Source: Desulfocapsa sp.
GTDB taxonomy: Bacteria; Desulfobacterota; Desulfobulbia; Desulfobulbales; Desulfocapsaceae
Assembly (NCBI GenBank): GCA_022712895.1
Contig: JAFLJS010000051.1
Span: 62,001-126,000, forward strand
Direction of reading: 5' to 3'
Length of the DNA stretch: 64,000 nt
The notes below the pieces were generated by a model. That model made no database searches. It was not told the DNA's origin and worked only from the letters and a program-made list of their open reading frames with translations. The first letter of the stretch is position 1; each line of letters starts with the position of its first letter. Position numbers and translations under genes: made by a program. Below are positions 16,528-26,660 of this stretch, one piece after another.

Positions 16528-17802
16528 TTACATGGTATCGCCAGAAGCAGCACCCTGCATCTTCACTTCAACTTTCTCAGTCAGACCTGCATAGTACTCT
16601 TTGAGGTGATCAAGAACTTCCTCACGACCAAAGTGATCAACAATCTCAGCACCTTCAGAAAGCGCCTTACGGAGCTTGGTACCGGAAAGGATTACGCGGG
16701 ACTCTTTGTCATGACAACAGGTACGAAGAGAAGCCATTCCATCACACTCAGAGCAGTAGAAGGTCCAATCGATCTTCATTGGCTTGCAAAGGAGATCTTT
16801 TGACTCATCACCAGTCTCTGGGATACGATCAAAAATGTCCTGAGCTTCGAAGAGACCATAAAAGTCACCAACACCAGCGTGATCACGACCGATCAGCATG
16901 CTGTTAACTCCGTAGTTCTGACGGAAGGTAGCATGAAGGAGACCTTCACGAGGACCGGCATAACGCATATCAAGAGGATATCCGGCGTTGATTACGTTCT
17001 CTTTAACGAAATAGTTTTCAATCAGGATGTCGATGGCCTTAACACGGGTAGGTGCTGGGATGTCGCCTGGCTTGAGGTTACCGATAAGAGAGTGAATAAG
17101 AACACCGTCACATACTTCAACAGCAATCTTGGCAAGGAACTCATGGGAACGATGCATTGGGTTACGAAGCTGAAGTGCAGCAACGTTGGCCCATCCACGC
17201 TCGTCAAACATTGCACGGGTCTCAGCAGGGGTAAGATATACTCCCGGGTATTCTTTAGGATACTCGCCTTGAGAGAGGACTTTAACAGGACCAGCGATAT
17301 TGACGTCTTTCTGAGCCTGAACCATGATAACACCAGGATGATCTTCAGGAGCGATTTTCCAGAAGTTTCCGTCTACGGATTCTTCGCCTTCGCCCATGAA
17401 AACTTTCTCACATTCCCATTTTTTGTCATCATCGCTCATTGCGAAAGTTTCGGTAACATTCATGGTGGCAAAAACTTCGCCATCTTTAACGAGAGCAATA
17501 TCATCACCAACGCTGATGCCTTCAGAAGAATCAACATCGAGGGTTATGGGTACAGGCCAGAAGGTTCCGTCAGCCATTTGAAAAGTCTCACAAACACCTT
17601 TCCAATCAGCTTTGGTCATAAAACCGGTAAGAGGAGAAAAACCACCAATTCCCATCATAATGAGATCGCCTTTAGCACGATCAGAAATTTCGATTTGTTT
17701 CAGACCTTTTGCTTTCTCAAGCTCAGCAGCACATGCGTCACCTTCAAGAAGTGCGCAAACAAGACCTTTTCCACCATGTGGTGCAACTAATTTTGAAGCC
17801 AT
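16528..17802 (-). CDS. sat: sulfate adenylyltransferase (ATP sulfurylase)
   Basis: Homomeric Sat of 424 residues, interconverting sulfate plus ATP with APS plus pyrophosphate in the cytoplasm: the activation step of sulfate reduction, or ATP generation in sulfur oxidation or disproportionation. The signature [11 protein letters not shown] lies at 211-221, [10 protein letters not shown] follows, and several Cys near residues 340-360 (CSECDG and TCCHDK contexts) may bind zinc as in dissimilatory Sat. The ATG at 17802 has AAAGGTG upstream. It has its own terminator; no apr, qmo or dsr genes are in the window. Dissimilatory use is inferred from the taxon and form. Confidence 0.95.
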   Translation of the reverse strand: MASKLVAPHGGKGLVCALLEGDACAAELEKAKGLKQIEISDRAKGDLIMMGIGGFSPLTGFMTKADWKGVCETFQMADGTFWPVPITLDVDSSEGISVGDDIALVKDGEVFATMNVTETFAMSDDDKKWECEKVFMGEGEESVDGNFWKIAPEDHPGVIMVQAQKDVNIAGPVKVLSQGEYPKEYPGVYLTPAETRAMFDERGWANVAALQLRNPMHRSHEFLAKIAVEVCDGVLIHSLIGNLKPGDIPAPTRVKAIDILIENYFVKENVINAGYPLDMRYAGPREGLLHATFRQNYGVNSMLIGRDHAGVGDFYGLFEAQDIFDRIPETGDESKDLLCKPMKIDWTFYCSECDGMASLRTCCHDKESRVILSGTKLRKALSEGAEIVDHFGREEVLDHLKEYYAGLTEKVEVKMQGAASGDTM

Positions 17803-18019
17803 AATGATTCACCTTTAGTTAATTTTCTATATTCATTACCCGAAAAAGTACGAGCAACGATAAAATGAACAAGCATTCAGTTAAACCCGTACATATATAA
17901 ATCTGTGGGGGGAAATGTCAAGGGAAATTGTACCGATATAATAAAAGCTGCGAATGCAATATCGATTCAAAATTGCACAAGGCTATGGAGCCATTCCTAT
18001 CGCGTTTTCAGGAGTATCC

Positions 18020-20272
18020 CTACTTGAAAAAACGAAGACGTAGGGCGTTAGTTACCACTGATACAGAACTGAGAGCCATGGCTCCACCGGCAATCATAGG
18101 ATTCAGAGCAGGCCCGCCAAAGAGCGTCAACAGTCCTGCGGCCACCGGAATTCCGACAACATTGTAGCCAAAAGCCCAGAACAAATTCTGCCGAATATTT
18201 TTCATCACCGCACGCGACAAGGAAAGCGCAGTGATTACTCCATCAAGATTCCCTTTCATTATGACAATATCACCAGACTCAATGGCAATATCGATGCCTG
18301 TTCCCATGGCAATCCCTACATCTGCAAGGGCAAGAGCCGGAGCATCATTTATACCGTCTCCCACCATGGCCACGCTGAGTCCTTCAGCCTGTAGTCTTTT
18401 AATAACCTCGGATTTTTTCTCCGGCAGTACTTCAGCGATAACTTCTTCAATTCCCGCCTGTGCAGCTATGGCATTGGCCGTTATTTGCTGATCGCCGGTC
18501 AGCATAATAAGACGCAGCCCCATTTTTTGCATCTTTTGAATCGCTTCAGGAACTTCTGTTTTCAAGGTATCTGCGACAGCGAAAATTGCAGCAAAAGCAT
18601 TATCAACAGCCAGAAAAAGAACTGTTTTTCCCTGAGCGGAGAGCGTATTCACATGCTCATCAAACTGACTGACAGAGACACCCTGCTCCTCCAGCAACTG
18701 CTTATTGCCAAAGAGGATCTTCTTACCTTCGACCTGCCCTTCTAGTCCTTTTCCCTGTACAGCTTCAAAAGAATCCGGCTGTACCAGTTGCAAATTTTTC
18801 CTTGCCGCATCCGCGACCAGTGCCTCTGCCAACGGATGTTCGGAGTTCTGCTCACAGGACGCCACCAAAAAGAGTAATGAATCAGGGTCTGTTTGCGCAT
18901 CAACTACCAGCAAATCAGTGAGTTCTGGTTTTCCATAGGTGAGTGTTCCTGTTTTATCAAAAACGAGTACTTCTATCTTTTCAGCAAGTTCCAATGCCTC
19001 ACCGCTTTTCACAAGGACACCAAGCTGTGCGCCCCTACCTGTTCCCACCATAATGGAAGTTGGTGTTGCAAGTCCCATGGCACAGGGACAGGCTATAACC
19101 AGAACAGCGATAAAAAACCGGAGGGAACTTGAAAAATCTGCGTCCCCTATAAAATACCAGGCAAAGCCAGTCAGTACCGCAAAACACATCACAACCGGGA
19201 CAAAATAGAGACTTATGCGATCAGCCATACCAGCAATTGGTGCTTTTGAGCCCTGGGCATCCTGCACCAGACGAACAATTCGTGAAAGCATGGTATCGGC
19301 ACCAACCTGCTGCGCCTGCACATGCAATACTCCGTTTTTATTTAGTGTTCCACCAATCACAGTATCGTTTTTTTCCTTACTCACCGGAATACTTTCTCCT
19401 GTAAGCATGGACTCATCAATCACACTGTGCCCTTGAATAATTATGCCATCAACAGGGATTCTGTCACCTGGACGTACCAGAAGGATATCATCCGCTTTAA
19501 TTTCTTCAGCCGAGATATCTTTTTGTTCCTGATTGTCACCAATCAGTATGGTTGCCGTTTCAGGAGTAAGCTGCATAAGCTTGACGATGGCATCGGAAGT
19601 ATGCGATTTTGAACGGGTCTCCATATATTTCCCCAAAGAGACAAGGGCAATCAGCACACCTGCTGACTCAAAATAAAGATCCATGACTTTCATCTGCACG
19701 TTAATTCCCAGCAAGATCTCGACCAGGTTCCAGGTAGAATAGATAAAGGCCGCACCTGTACCCACAGCAATCAGGGAATCCATATTGGGAACACCCCTGA
19801 TAAGTGCCGGAATACCGTTAAGATAAAAATTCCGCCCAAGAAACATGATGACTGCAACCAGTACAAACTGAATTAGGGCAAAATTGGCAGGATGCATATG
19901 GGGATTAATGATTTCAGGAAGGGGAAGACCCAACATCTCCCCCATGGAAACGCCAAAGAGAGGAATGGCCAGTAACATGGAGTAGATCAGCTTTTGCTTC
20001 ATGAGAGCCAGACGACGAACAGTCTCCGCCCGATTTTTCTCAAACAGATCCTGCTGGGCACTGATGGATTCGAGCCCAAAGCCCATGCCACTGACACGTT
20101 CGGCGATATCGTCAAAGCTATGAGCGCCGTCATCCCACTGCAGTTCCATAGTTTCTGTAGCAAGATTGACAGATGCCTTTTCAACACCTTCCATGCCACC
20201 AACCACTTTTTCAATACGGCTGGAACAGGCAGCGCAATGCATGCCTTTAACTGACAATTTAAGTTCTTTCAT
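18020..20272 (-). CDS. copA: copper-translocating P-type ATPase
   Basis: P1B-type ATPase exporting Cu(I) from the cytoplasm. One N-terminal heavy-metal domain carries GMHCAAC (C13, C16 from the chosen start). Eight membrane segments surround a CPC motif, with DKTGTLT phosphorylation, TGES actuator, HP and GDGINDAPAL motifs all present. The ATG at 20272 is preferred over a GTG 9 nt upstream because of the AAGGGCG spacing; 750 residues. It is divergent from copZ with about 100 bp between starts, a common copper-homeostasis pairing. No clear CueR or CopY dyad was seen. Confidence 0.93.
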   Translation of the reverse strand: MKELKLSVKGMHCAACSSRIEKVVGGMEGVEKASVNLATETMELQWDDGAHSFDDIAERVSGMGFGLESISAQQDLFEKNRAETVRRLALMKQKLIYSMLLAIPLFGVSMGEMLGLPLPEIINPHMHPANFALIQFVLVAVIMFLGRNFYLNGIPALIRGVPNMDSLIAVGTGAAFIYSTWNLVEILLGINVQMKVMDLYFESAGVLIALVSLGKYMETRSKSHTSDAIVKLMQLTPETATILIGDNQEQKDISAEEIKADDILLVRPGDRIPVDGIIIQGHSVIDESMLTGESIPVSKEKNDTVIGGTLNKNGVLHVQAQQVGADTMLSRIVRLVQDAQGSKAPIAGMADRISLYFVPVVMCFAVLTGFAWYFIGDADFSSSLRFFIAVLVIACPCAMGLATPTSIMVGTGRGAQLGVLVKSGEALELAEKIEVLVFDKTGTLTYGKPELTDLLVVDAQTDPDSLLFLVASCEQNSEHPLAEALVADAARKNLQLVQPDSFEAVQGKGLEGQVEGKKILFGNKQLLEEQGVSVSQFDEHVNTLSAQGKTVLFLAVDNAFAAIFAVADTLKTEVPEAIQKMQKMGLRLIMLTGDQQITANAIAAQAGIEEVIAEVLPEKKSEVIKRLQAEGLSVAMVGDGINDAPALALADVGIAMGTGIDIAIESGDIVIMKGNLDGVITALSLSRAVMKNIRQNLFWAFGYNVVGIPVAAGLLTLFGGPALNPMIAGGAMALSSVSVVTNALRLRFFK

Positions 20273-20376
20273 CGTTTTCACGCCCTTAATATGCTAACAT
20301 CCCATGAAATCCTATCAGGAATGAATAAATATATAAATGTATGCAGCAAACAATAATTCAACCACTGAGAAATACA

Positions 20377-20571
20377 ATGGCAACAGTATCAATTAAGGGA
20401 ATGAGCTGTCCGCACTGCGTCGCTTCTACTAAAAAAGCTCTGGAAAAAATCGATGGGGTTACGAATGTGGATGTGAATCTTGAGAAGAATGAAGCGAGTT
20501 ATGATGGGGATGTGGATTCGAGTGTGGTGAAAGAGGCTATTGTGAAGATTGGGTTTGAGGTTGTCTCCTGA
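20377..20571 (+). CDS. copZ: copper chaperone, heavy-metal-associated domain protein
   Basis: A 64-residue single HMA-domain protein with the metal motif GMSCPHC and the ferredoxin-like alternation of strands and helices. It should bind Cu(I) in the cytoplasm and pass it to the divergent CopA. The ATG at 20377 begins the conserved MATVSIKGM strand; a 12-residue upstream extension is unlikely. Assignment rests on motif and neighbour. Confidence 0.87.
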   Translation: MATVSIKGMSCPHCVASTKKALEKIDGVTNVDVNLEKNEASYDGDVDSSVVKEAIVKIGFEVVS

Positions 20572-20647
20572 TTAACACAAAGCAAAACTCTTATATCGGT
20601 CGTAATTTATATCTTTTAGGTTCTATTTCGTGACCTTTCAGTCCGGC

Positions 20648-20678
20648 CTGCCATTATAAAAAAAGTTTACAATGGCAG
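20648..20678. other. hairpin in copZ-pilY1 gap
   Basis: CTGCCATT (20648-20655) pairs perfectly with AATGGCAG (20671-20678) across an A-rich loop. There is no T-run after it. Apart from this hairpin and the sigma-54-like site at 20799, I see nothing recognisable in the 320-nt gap 20572-20891; in particular no c-di-GMP riboswitch core. Confidence 0.4.
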
Positions 20679-20798
20679 CCTGTATTGTCTAATTATTTAA
20701 CACAACACACCAAAAAAACAGTCCTTCTTTTTTGGGCAAACAAGTAATACATTCTATACACGGGGTATTAGCTCGCCATCTTCCTTCCATGATGGGTA

Positions 20799-20814
20799 TG
20801 GAACAAAATATGCA
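20799..20814 (+). promoter_or_regulatory. sigma-54-like promoter of pilY1 operon
   Basis: TGGAACAAAATATGCA keeps GG and GC exactly 10 nt apart and matches TGG-x-AC and TGCA of the consensus. Transcription would begin near 20825, giving a 65-nt leader before the pilY1 start. pilA also has such a site, as expected for PilR/RpoN control of pilus genes. Confidence 0.5.
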
Positions 20815-20891
20815 TGTGGCACACATATACTTATATTATATACTCAAACGGACACCATTTTCTATCTGATTCATTTCTGGAGAAACAGAAC

Positions 20892-23800
20892 ATGTCAAAA
20901 GCTCTCTTAAAGCATTCGCAAGTTCGTAAGCAGCCTTTCTATTTTTTCCTTACAATCCTCGCTGTTTTTGCTGGAAGTCTCCTCCCATCATCTGGAGCTA
21001 TGGCAGAAGGATGTGATGACTACCATGCCGTTCCTCCTTTTCTCAGCAGCAAACTCAGACCAAATGTCATGTTCATGCTCGACAACTCTGGAAGCATGAA
21101 AAACCCACTTGGTAGAACAACTGGATACAGGTGCGGGAGTACAGACACCACCTTTGACTCAAACACCACATACTACGGAATGTTTGATTCAACGAAGACA
21201 TACAACTACGACGCTACAATTGTTGTCGACTCTACCCCATTTTCAGGCGTAGCAGGTATGCCATATAACGTTGCGGTTGATACCGCCGCAACAGGAGCCT
21301 TTATTGAAGACTCAGCATGCACACTCGGACTTGGCAATAATTGCTGGAGTGGTAACTTTCTAAATTGGATCGTAACGAGACGAATCGATGCTGCCAGACA
21401 GGTTATGATTGGTGGAAAAGTCGAAAGCCGTGCCGGCTATGATTACCTTACAAACGACCCGACAGATCTTGAGTGGAAAATTGTCGGCAATAACGAAAGA
21501 AGTGACGGTTCTATTTGTAAATCATATAGCTCATCACAAGACCAATCACCCTTTCCCGCGGATTCCCTATTCACAGTCTGGAGCCCTGCTGAAAGTGGTG
21601 CAACTCTGGCACTGTATGATCCATACGCCAAGATTTCCAATCAAAGCACAAATCTTATCGTTGACGAAAACGGTACAGTGATAGGAGAAACCGGATTCAT
21701 CAGCAGCTTTTCTGCAGATGCGGGGGCCAATAGTTGGAAAACTGTATCCTTAATAAAAACCGATTACACAAATCCCGTTGTTGTCGCCACACCGCTTTCG
21801 TACAACGGAGGAGACCCATCAGTAGTCAGAGTAAACAATCTACAAACCGACTCTTTTGACATTCGCCTTGAAGAGTGGGAGTACAAAGATGCAAATCACA
21901 CCAACGAAGATATTTCGTATATTGTTGTTGAGGCAGGAAGCTATACCCTTGAAAACAGCCAACAACTCGTTGCCGGCACAGAATCAGTTGACGACTCATG
22001 GACTGCTATCGTACCACTTGGATTTGCTTCCCAGCCAGTAATCCTGAGCACTGTGAATAGCAATAACGGCGACGACACGGTAACAACTCGCCATAAAAAC
22101 ACGGCTGCTGACGGGTCTTTTGACCTGAGGCTTCAGGAGGAAGAAGCAGGTGGAGCTCACGTAAATGAAACTGTGGCTTACCTGGCCCTGGAGCAGGGAA
22201 CATACGATGTTGGACTCCTTAATTTCGAAGTGGGTACAGTTACAGATGTCACTGAAGCCTGGAAAACCATATCTTTTGGTACAACAAAACAATCACCAAC
22301 GTTCCTGGCCAGTATGCAAACCAGCAACGACACAGACCCGGCCACCCTACGCTACAAGTCATTTAGCTCTACCTCGGTCGAAATATTTGTGGAAGAAGAA
22401 ACCTCGGTTAACGCTGACACATCTCACGGCAACGAAAACGTAGGATACGTGACTATCAGTTCCACTGCTTACAACATAGCACTTATCGTTGAAGAAGAAC
22501 CAGTCGGTCTCCTCCAGGAGCTAGAAGAAGATGTACGCCTAGGACTTAGCTTCTATCGCTACCAGAAAGATAGTGACATTTACAATGGTGAATGGGCACA
22601 TGGTGGTACTTTAAGTATGGATATCCCGGAAAATCCATTTATCAAAGACCCCTCTACATTTCGCACAGTGGATACACCTATAAAAACTGCAACATCAGCT
22701 ATTATAGATGCCATTGAACATTATCCTTTGGTATGGGGAACCACCCCCCTTGCAGAAAACTACTACGAAATAATAAGGTATTTTAAACAAGAAGATCCAT
22801 ATTATGATGATAAACCAACCATAGGCACAACATACACATACAAAACTTATGATCCCGACCAACCTTTTGACACCGTAACCAACAATCATCTTTGGGATCC
22901 ATATTATTATGAAGAGTATGGCGAGACTGTTCGCTGTGCCAAATCCTTTGTTTTACTTTTTACTGATGGCGCACCATATAGGGACGACTACGTTCCTGAT
23001 TTTTATGACTCCACAGGAGCTGGCGGAGTACCTGATACTGTAGACTATGACAATGATGGAGCTGGTGGAGATTGTAGCGATACTGGAGATACTGCAAATA
23101 GCTGTAAAGATATCCTCGACGATCTTGCCTACTGGGCCTACTGGGATAAAGATGGCACCCCTGACTTCAGAGATCTGCGAACAAAACTGGATGCATTTAC
23201 AGGTGATCCACTCATGCCTGGCAACCAGAATATCGAAACCTACACTGTGGCCTTCGGCACCTCAACAATACCTGGAATCTTACAGGACACAGCTGACAAC
23301 GGAAACGGTACAGCCTACGCCGCAGATGACGGTGCCCAACTAGAGGCATCACTGGCTGAAGCCTTTTCTTCCATATTGAAAAAAACAGCTGCTGGTTCCT
23401 CTTTATCAGTTCTTTCAGAAAGAGCTACAGACGGGTCTGTTATCCATCAGGCCCTTTTCTTCCCTGAAAAAACATTTCTAGATGGTGCAACCTCTCACAC
23501 TTTGGCCTGGAGCGGTTCCTTAAATGCCTACTGGTTTTTCAATAATGGCTCAGTTACCAATATTCGTGAAGATAATGCAACTGCACCGGACGGTGCCCCC
23601 TACTATCTAGATGTCCACGACGACCATTCCCTCGTTTTTAGAATTGACGACGAAGGAGACTTAAAGATAGATTATTACAGTCTGCACGACGACCCATCCC
23701 AGCTGATCGATGGATCGTCTGATACCTTGCTCGGCACTTATGATGACGTTGATGACATCACTAAGATATGGGAAGGTGGAACGATCCTCAAAGATCGCTT

Positions 23801-25799
23801 TGCCATCCCACGCGTTATTTATGGAATCGATGAGTCGGGATCAATGCTTGAATTTTCCACTGCCAATTATTTAGATTTTGACAGTCTCTTAAAATTAGAT
23901 CTCACTGACACTTCTGACTGCCTCGGCACATTTAGTGACCCTGCCGCTCCAACTGCAACTGAACTTCAACAGCGTGCAGAAAACCTCATCGACTATACCC
24001 ATGGTGTTTCCGACACATTCGCTTTAAACAATGGTGACGCCTGTCGTAACCGTGTGGTTGACAATGCCGGAAGTATCTGGAAACTTGGGGATATCATATA
24101 TTCAACCCCACAGATTATTGCATATCCGGAAGGCTCTCTACTTGTCACCGGATCAAATGATGGTATGCTCCACGCCTTTGATGTTGGCGCTGTCAGAAAA
24201 GATGGCCTGACTGACGAACAAATCGTTCGACTCTGCGACAAGGCGACTGGAGTCTGCACACAGAACACCATTGGCGACGAACTCTGGGCATTTATTCCAC
24301 AAAATACCATGCCCTACCTAAAATACCTGGCGGACCCAGACTATAAGCACATCTACTCCATTGACTTGTCTCCTTATTTCATCGATACCGGAAGCAAAAA
24401 AATCATCGTTGGCGGTATGCGTTTTGGAGGGGCCACAGGCTCCACGACCTCTAAAGACGAATGGCTTGGAGATACAGATGGTGACGGTACGATCGATACC
24501 GATGGCGACAGCGCCGCACTACAAATCGTTCCCCCGGACTGTTCACCAGCAAACCCTGATAACTGCCTCGGATATTCTTCTTATTATGCCATAGACATCA
24601 CAGATAAGGATAACCCTATATTCCTCTGGGAATATAGCCATCCACGTTTAGGATTCTCCTATTCCGGACCTGCCTTTATTAACAGAGGCGGCAAACAGTA
24701 TGTGATGTTTACCAGTGGGCCGTTAAATTATAAAGCCGATGCCGTTGGTAAGGATCTTAAAATGTTCATCATTGAGGTTGATGACGATTTTAAGATGGTT
24801 GATACCAATGCCGATTTCACTGTCGACGATACAGATGTTTACAAAATTGACGGCAATAAAGACTCCGGATTTACAGCGACACCGGAATTCAGTTCCTTCA
24901 ATAACTCTTTTGGTGGTAGACTATTCACAAACGGCATCGACTATAATCATGACGGAAATACTGAAGCCATCTTTTTTGGTGTCAGCACGGGTTCAAATGC
25001 CAGTGGTTGGGTTGGAGATGTTGTCGTGCTCGCCCCCAACGACGAGCCCCCCATCAGCGATAAAGGAAAAATCAATTGGGAAATCACCAAAGTATACAGT
25101 GATCCCCATGCTGCAATCACAACTAAAATTATCTATAGCAAATGTTTTAATGAAGCTTTTATCTATTTCGGTTCCGGGCGCTGGTTTTTTAAAGATGACT
25201 CTCCCGGCTCAGTCGCTAATCCGCTAACAGGACTCTACGGCGTACAGATGACCGATTGTTTAAACAGTTTAATTGCTGGCGGAACGTGTTCAGGCGGCTT
25301 TAACCAGGTCGCCGCAACCAAGGTTGGCGACCTGCTCTGTGCCACTTTGGACGCTGACCTTGCTAAAAGCAAAGTAAACTGGGTAATCAGTGAAAATGAG
25401 TTGGAACCAAAGGGAGATGACTACTTACGTGAACGAACCATCACTGACCCGAATACCATTGACCCGAATATCGTATTCTTCACCACCACACAACCGTCGT
25501 CTGACCCTTGCGACTTTGGTGGCCGAACCCGGATATGGGGCATCAACTGTCTTACTGGACATAGCATGTTTGATGGTTGCGGCGACCGTATCCCCGTTAT
25601 TTCATCGGGATCCATACTTATGCAACTGAGCGGTGGTAACATTGAAGAAGCTGACTTGGATGAAGACACCTTTTCACCCGGCGGTGGTCCGGTTTCAAAA
25701 ACCACTGACTGGGCAAAAGGAATTCCACCGGAATCAGCGCCACCTTTCGTGCCACATTCCGGTCTTAAAGGAGAAATAATTTTATGGATCGAAAGATAA
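20892..25799 (+). CDS. pilY1: PilY1-like type IV pilus tip/biogenesis protein with inserted repeats
   Basis: Secreted protein of 1635 residues with a signal peptide (cleavage near AMA). A von Willebrand A fold begins around residue 55 with MIDAS motif D64-NSGSM and continues at T691-D692 (FTDGAPY). The split contains three tandem repeats of roughly 90 residues (about 272-530), each with a W-x-x-I/V start, a (S/V)F/E-I/L-R/F-L/V-E/Q core and an H-x-N-E-x-(V/I)-x-Y block. The C-terminal half is a beta-propeller (GSNDGMLHAFD near residue 1090) with Ca-binding Asp-rich loops (DTDGDGTIDTDGD), typical of PilY1. The ATG at 20892 has GGAG upstream; a 26-residue longer reading is less likely. It heads the minor-pilin operon, overlapping the next gene by 16 nt. 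Confidence 0.88.
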   Translation: MSKALLKHSQVRKQPFYFFLTILAVFAGSLLPSSGAMAEGCDDYHAVPPFLSSKLRPNVMFMLDNSGSMKNPLGRTTGYRCGSTDTTFDSNTTYYGMFDSTKTYNYDATIVVDSTPFSGVAGMPYNVAVDTAATGAFIEDSACTLGLGNNCWSGNFLNWIVTRRIDAARQVMIGGKVESRAGYDYLTNDPTDLEWKIVGNNERSDGSICKSYSSSQDQSPFPADSLFTVWSPAESGATLALYDPYAKISNQSTNLIVDENGTVIGETGFISSFSADAGANSWKTVSLIKTDYTNPVVVATPLSYNGGDPSVVRVNNLQTDSFDIRLEEWEYKDANHTNEDISYIVVEAGSYTLENSQQLVAGTESVDDSWTAIVPLGFASQPVILSTVNSNNGDDTVTTRHKNTAADGSFDLRLQEEEAGGAHVNETVAYLALEQGTYDVGLLNFEVGTVTDVTEAWKTISFGTTKQSPTFLASMQTSNDTDPATLRYKSFSSTSVEIFVEEETSVNADTSHGNENVGYVTISSTAYNIALIVEEEPVGLLQELEEDVRLGLSFYRYQKDSDIYNGEWAHGGTLSMDIPENPFIKDPSTFRTVDTPIKTATSAIIDAIEHYPLVWGTTPLAENYYEIIRYFKQEDPYYDDKPTIGTTYTYKTYDPDQPFDTVTNNHLWDPYYYEEYGETVRCAKSFVLLFTDGAPYRDDYVPDFYDSTGAGGVPDTVDYDNDGAGGDCSDTGDTANSCKDILDDLAYWAYWDKDGTPDFRDLRTKLDAFTGDPLMPGNQNIETYTVAFGTSTIPGILQDTADNGNGTAYAADDGAQLEASLAEAFSSILKKTAAGSSLSVLSERATDGSVIHQALFFPEKTFLDGATSHTLAWSGSLNAYWFFNNGSVTNIREDNATAPDGAPYYLDVHDDHSLVFRIDDEGDLKIDYYSLHDDPSQLIDGSSDTLLGTYDDVDDITKIWEGGTILKDRFAIPRVIYGIDESGSMLEFSTANYLDFDSLLKLDLTDTSDCLGTFSDPAAPTATELQQRAENLIDYTHGVSDTFALNNGDACRNRVVDNAGSIWKLGDIIYSTPQIIAYPEGSLLVTGSNDGMLHAFDVGAVRKDGLTDEQIVRLCDKATGVCTQNTIGDELWAFIPQNTMPYLKYLADPDYKHIYSIDLSPYFIDTGSKKIIVGGMRFGGATGSTTSKDEWLGDTDGDGTIDTDGDSAALQIVPPDCSPANPDNCLGYSSYYAIDITDKDNPIFLWEYSHPRLGFSYSGPAFINRGGKQYVMFTSGPLNYKADAVGKDLKMFIIEVDDDFKMVDTNADFTVDDTDVYKIDGNKDSGFTATPEFSSFNNSFGGRLFTNGIDYNHDGNTEAIFFGVSTGSNASGWVGDVVVLAPNDEPPISDKGKINWEITKVYSDPHAAITTKIIYSKCFNEAFIYFGSGRWFFKDDSPGSVANPLTGLYGVQMTDCLNSLIAGGTCSGGFNQVAATKVGDLLCATLDADLAKSKVNWVISENELEPKGDDYLRERTITDPNTIDPNIVFFTTTQPSSDPCDFGGRTRIWGINCLTGHSMFDGCGDRIPVISSGSILMQLSGGNIEEADLDEDTFSPGGGPVSKTTDWAKGIPPESAPPFVPHSGLKGEIILWIER

Positions 25800-26275
25800 A
25801 CCTTCATTCGGAAGGATTTAGCTTAATTGAACTCATTGTTGTAGTTGCCATCATTGGAATCGTTTCGGCTGCGGTCACTGTAAACACTCGTCACGCCAGG
25901 GCTGTGAGCTCGGTGAATAACGATTTACAATCCACCTCTCTTTTCCTTAAAAGACTGCGACTGCAGGCATTTACCGAAAAACAGGCCATACAAGTGACAG
26001 TTGCGCCAAATCAGATTACGACTCTCATTGACCCTGCTGGAGCAGCAACTCCGGGACGTACCTTAAACCTAGACAATAGCGTCCTGGTAACCGGTTCACC
26101 TTTCACCATATCAACCAGGGGAACTTGTTCTACCGGCAACATACGACTCGATTATGGCGTTGCCTCTCCCCCTCCAACAGGTACAAAATATTCCTGTCTT
26201 ACAATTAACAACCTGAGAATCAGACTGGGAATAATTAACACAACACCTAACCCGGATACTTGTGATGCTATGTAA
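25784..26275 (+). CDS. fimT: minor pseudopilin, GspH/FimT family
   Basis: A 163-residue pseudopilin with a short leader and prepilin peptidase site G-FSLIE (E+5 present), followed by a hydrophobic helix, IVVVAIIGIVSA. The soluble part contains paired Cys typical of GspH/FimU-like minor pilins. The start has an AAAGGAG ribosome-binding site inside the end of pilY1. It should be part of the priming complex for pilus assembly with PilV, W, X and Y1. FimT versus FimU naming is not resolved. Confidence 0.85.
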   Translation: MDRKINLHSEGFSLIELIVVVAIIGIVSAAVTVNTRHARAVSSVNNDLQSTSLFLKRLRLQAFTEKQAIQVTVAPNQITTLIDPAGAATPGRTLNLDNSVLVTGSPFTISTRGTCSTGNIRLDYGVASPPPTGTKYSCLTINNLRIRLGIINTTPNPDTCDAM

Positions 26276-26660
26276 CGCTAAAGGATTCACCTTAATTGAA
26301 GCCATGATCGCTATCCTGCTCCTCACTGTCATGATGTTGGCAAGTGTCGTTGCCCTAGTAAGTATCAAAGACCGCAACGTCGAAAATGTAATCCGTCAAG
26401 AGGCTGTAAAGTTAGGACAAGAACTAGTAAACGATACTCGCAACCAACCGTATTCAATTATTCCAAATGGTACCACGAACTCTACTGTTACCAGACACGG
26501 CGGCGGTTTTGATATAACATTCGCAGTGAACCAGGTTGTTGCGGACCTCCTGCCCATTGGCAATGCCAAATCAGTCATCTTTACTATCACATGGACCAGT
26601 GCCAGTATGACCAATGCAAACAAAACATATGTCACAAGAACTTTGGTGGGAAACAGATGA
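26265..26660 (+). CDS. pilV: minor pilin, PilV-like
   Basis: A 131-residue prepilin with cleavage site KG-FTLIEAMIA and a hydrophobic helix (AILLLTVMMLASVVAL). Position after FimT and before the PilW-like gene, and the EAMIA motif, fit PilV. The ATG at 26265 is chosen; the GTG directly before it is an alternative. The 3' end overlaps the next gene by 4 nt (ATGA). No Cys pair in the soluble domain. Confidence 0.82.
   Translation: MLCNAKGFTLIEAMIAILLLTVMMLASVVALVSIKDRNVENVIRQEAVKLGQELVNDTRNQPYSIIPNGTTNSTVTRHGGGFDITFAVNQVVADLLPIGNAKSVIFTITWTSASMTNANKTYVTRTLVGNR

Noticed and set aside
16426..16803. Plus-strand ORF starting in the long-hairpin repeat
   Set aside because: It runs through the sat terminator and into antisense sat; no coding features.
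16879..17790. 303-codon plus-strand ORF opposite sat
   Set aside because: Antisense shadow of a highly conserved gene; the sat frame carries all the motifs.
20700..20820. GGGCAAAC-containing leader before pilY1 as a possible c-di-GMP riboswitch
   Set aside because: The conserved GAAA tetraloop, GACGCAAAGCC and second stem of the GEMM motif are absent; only a short GGGCAAAC match exists.
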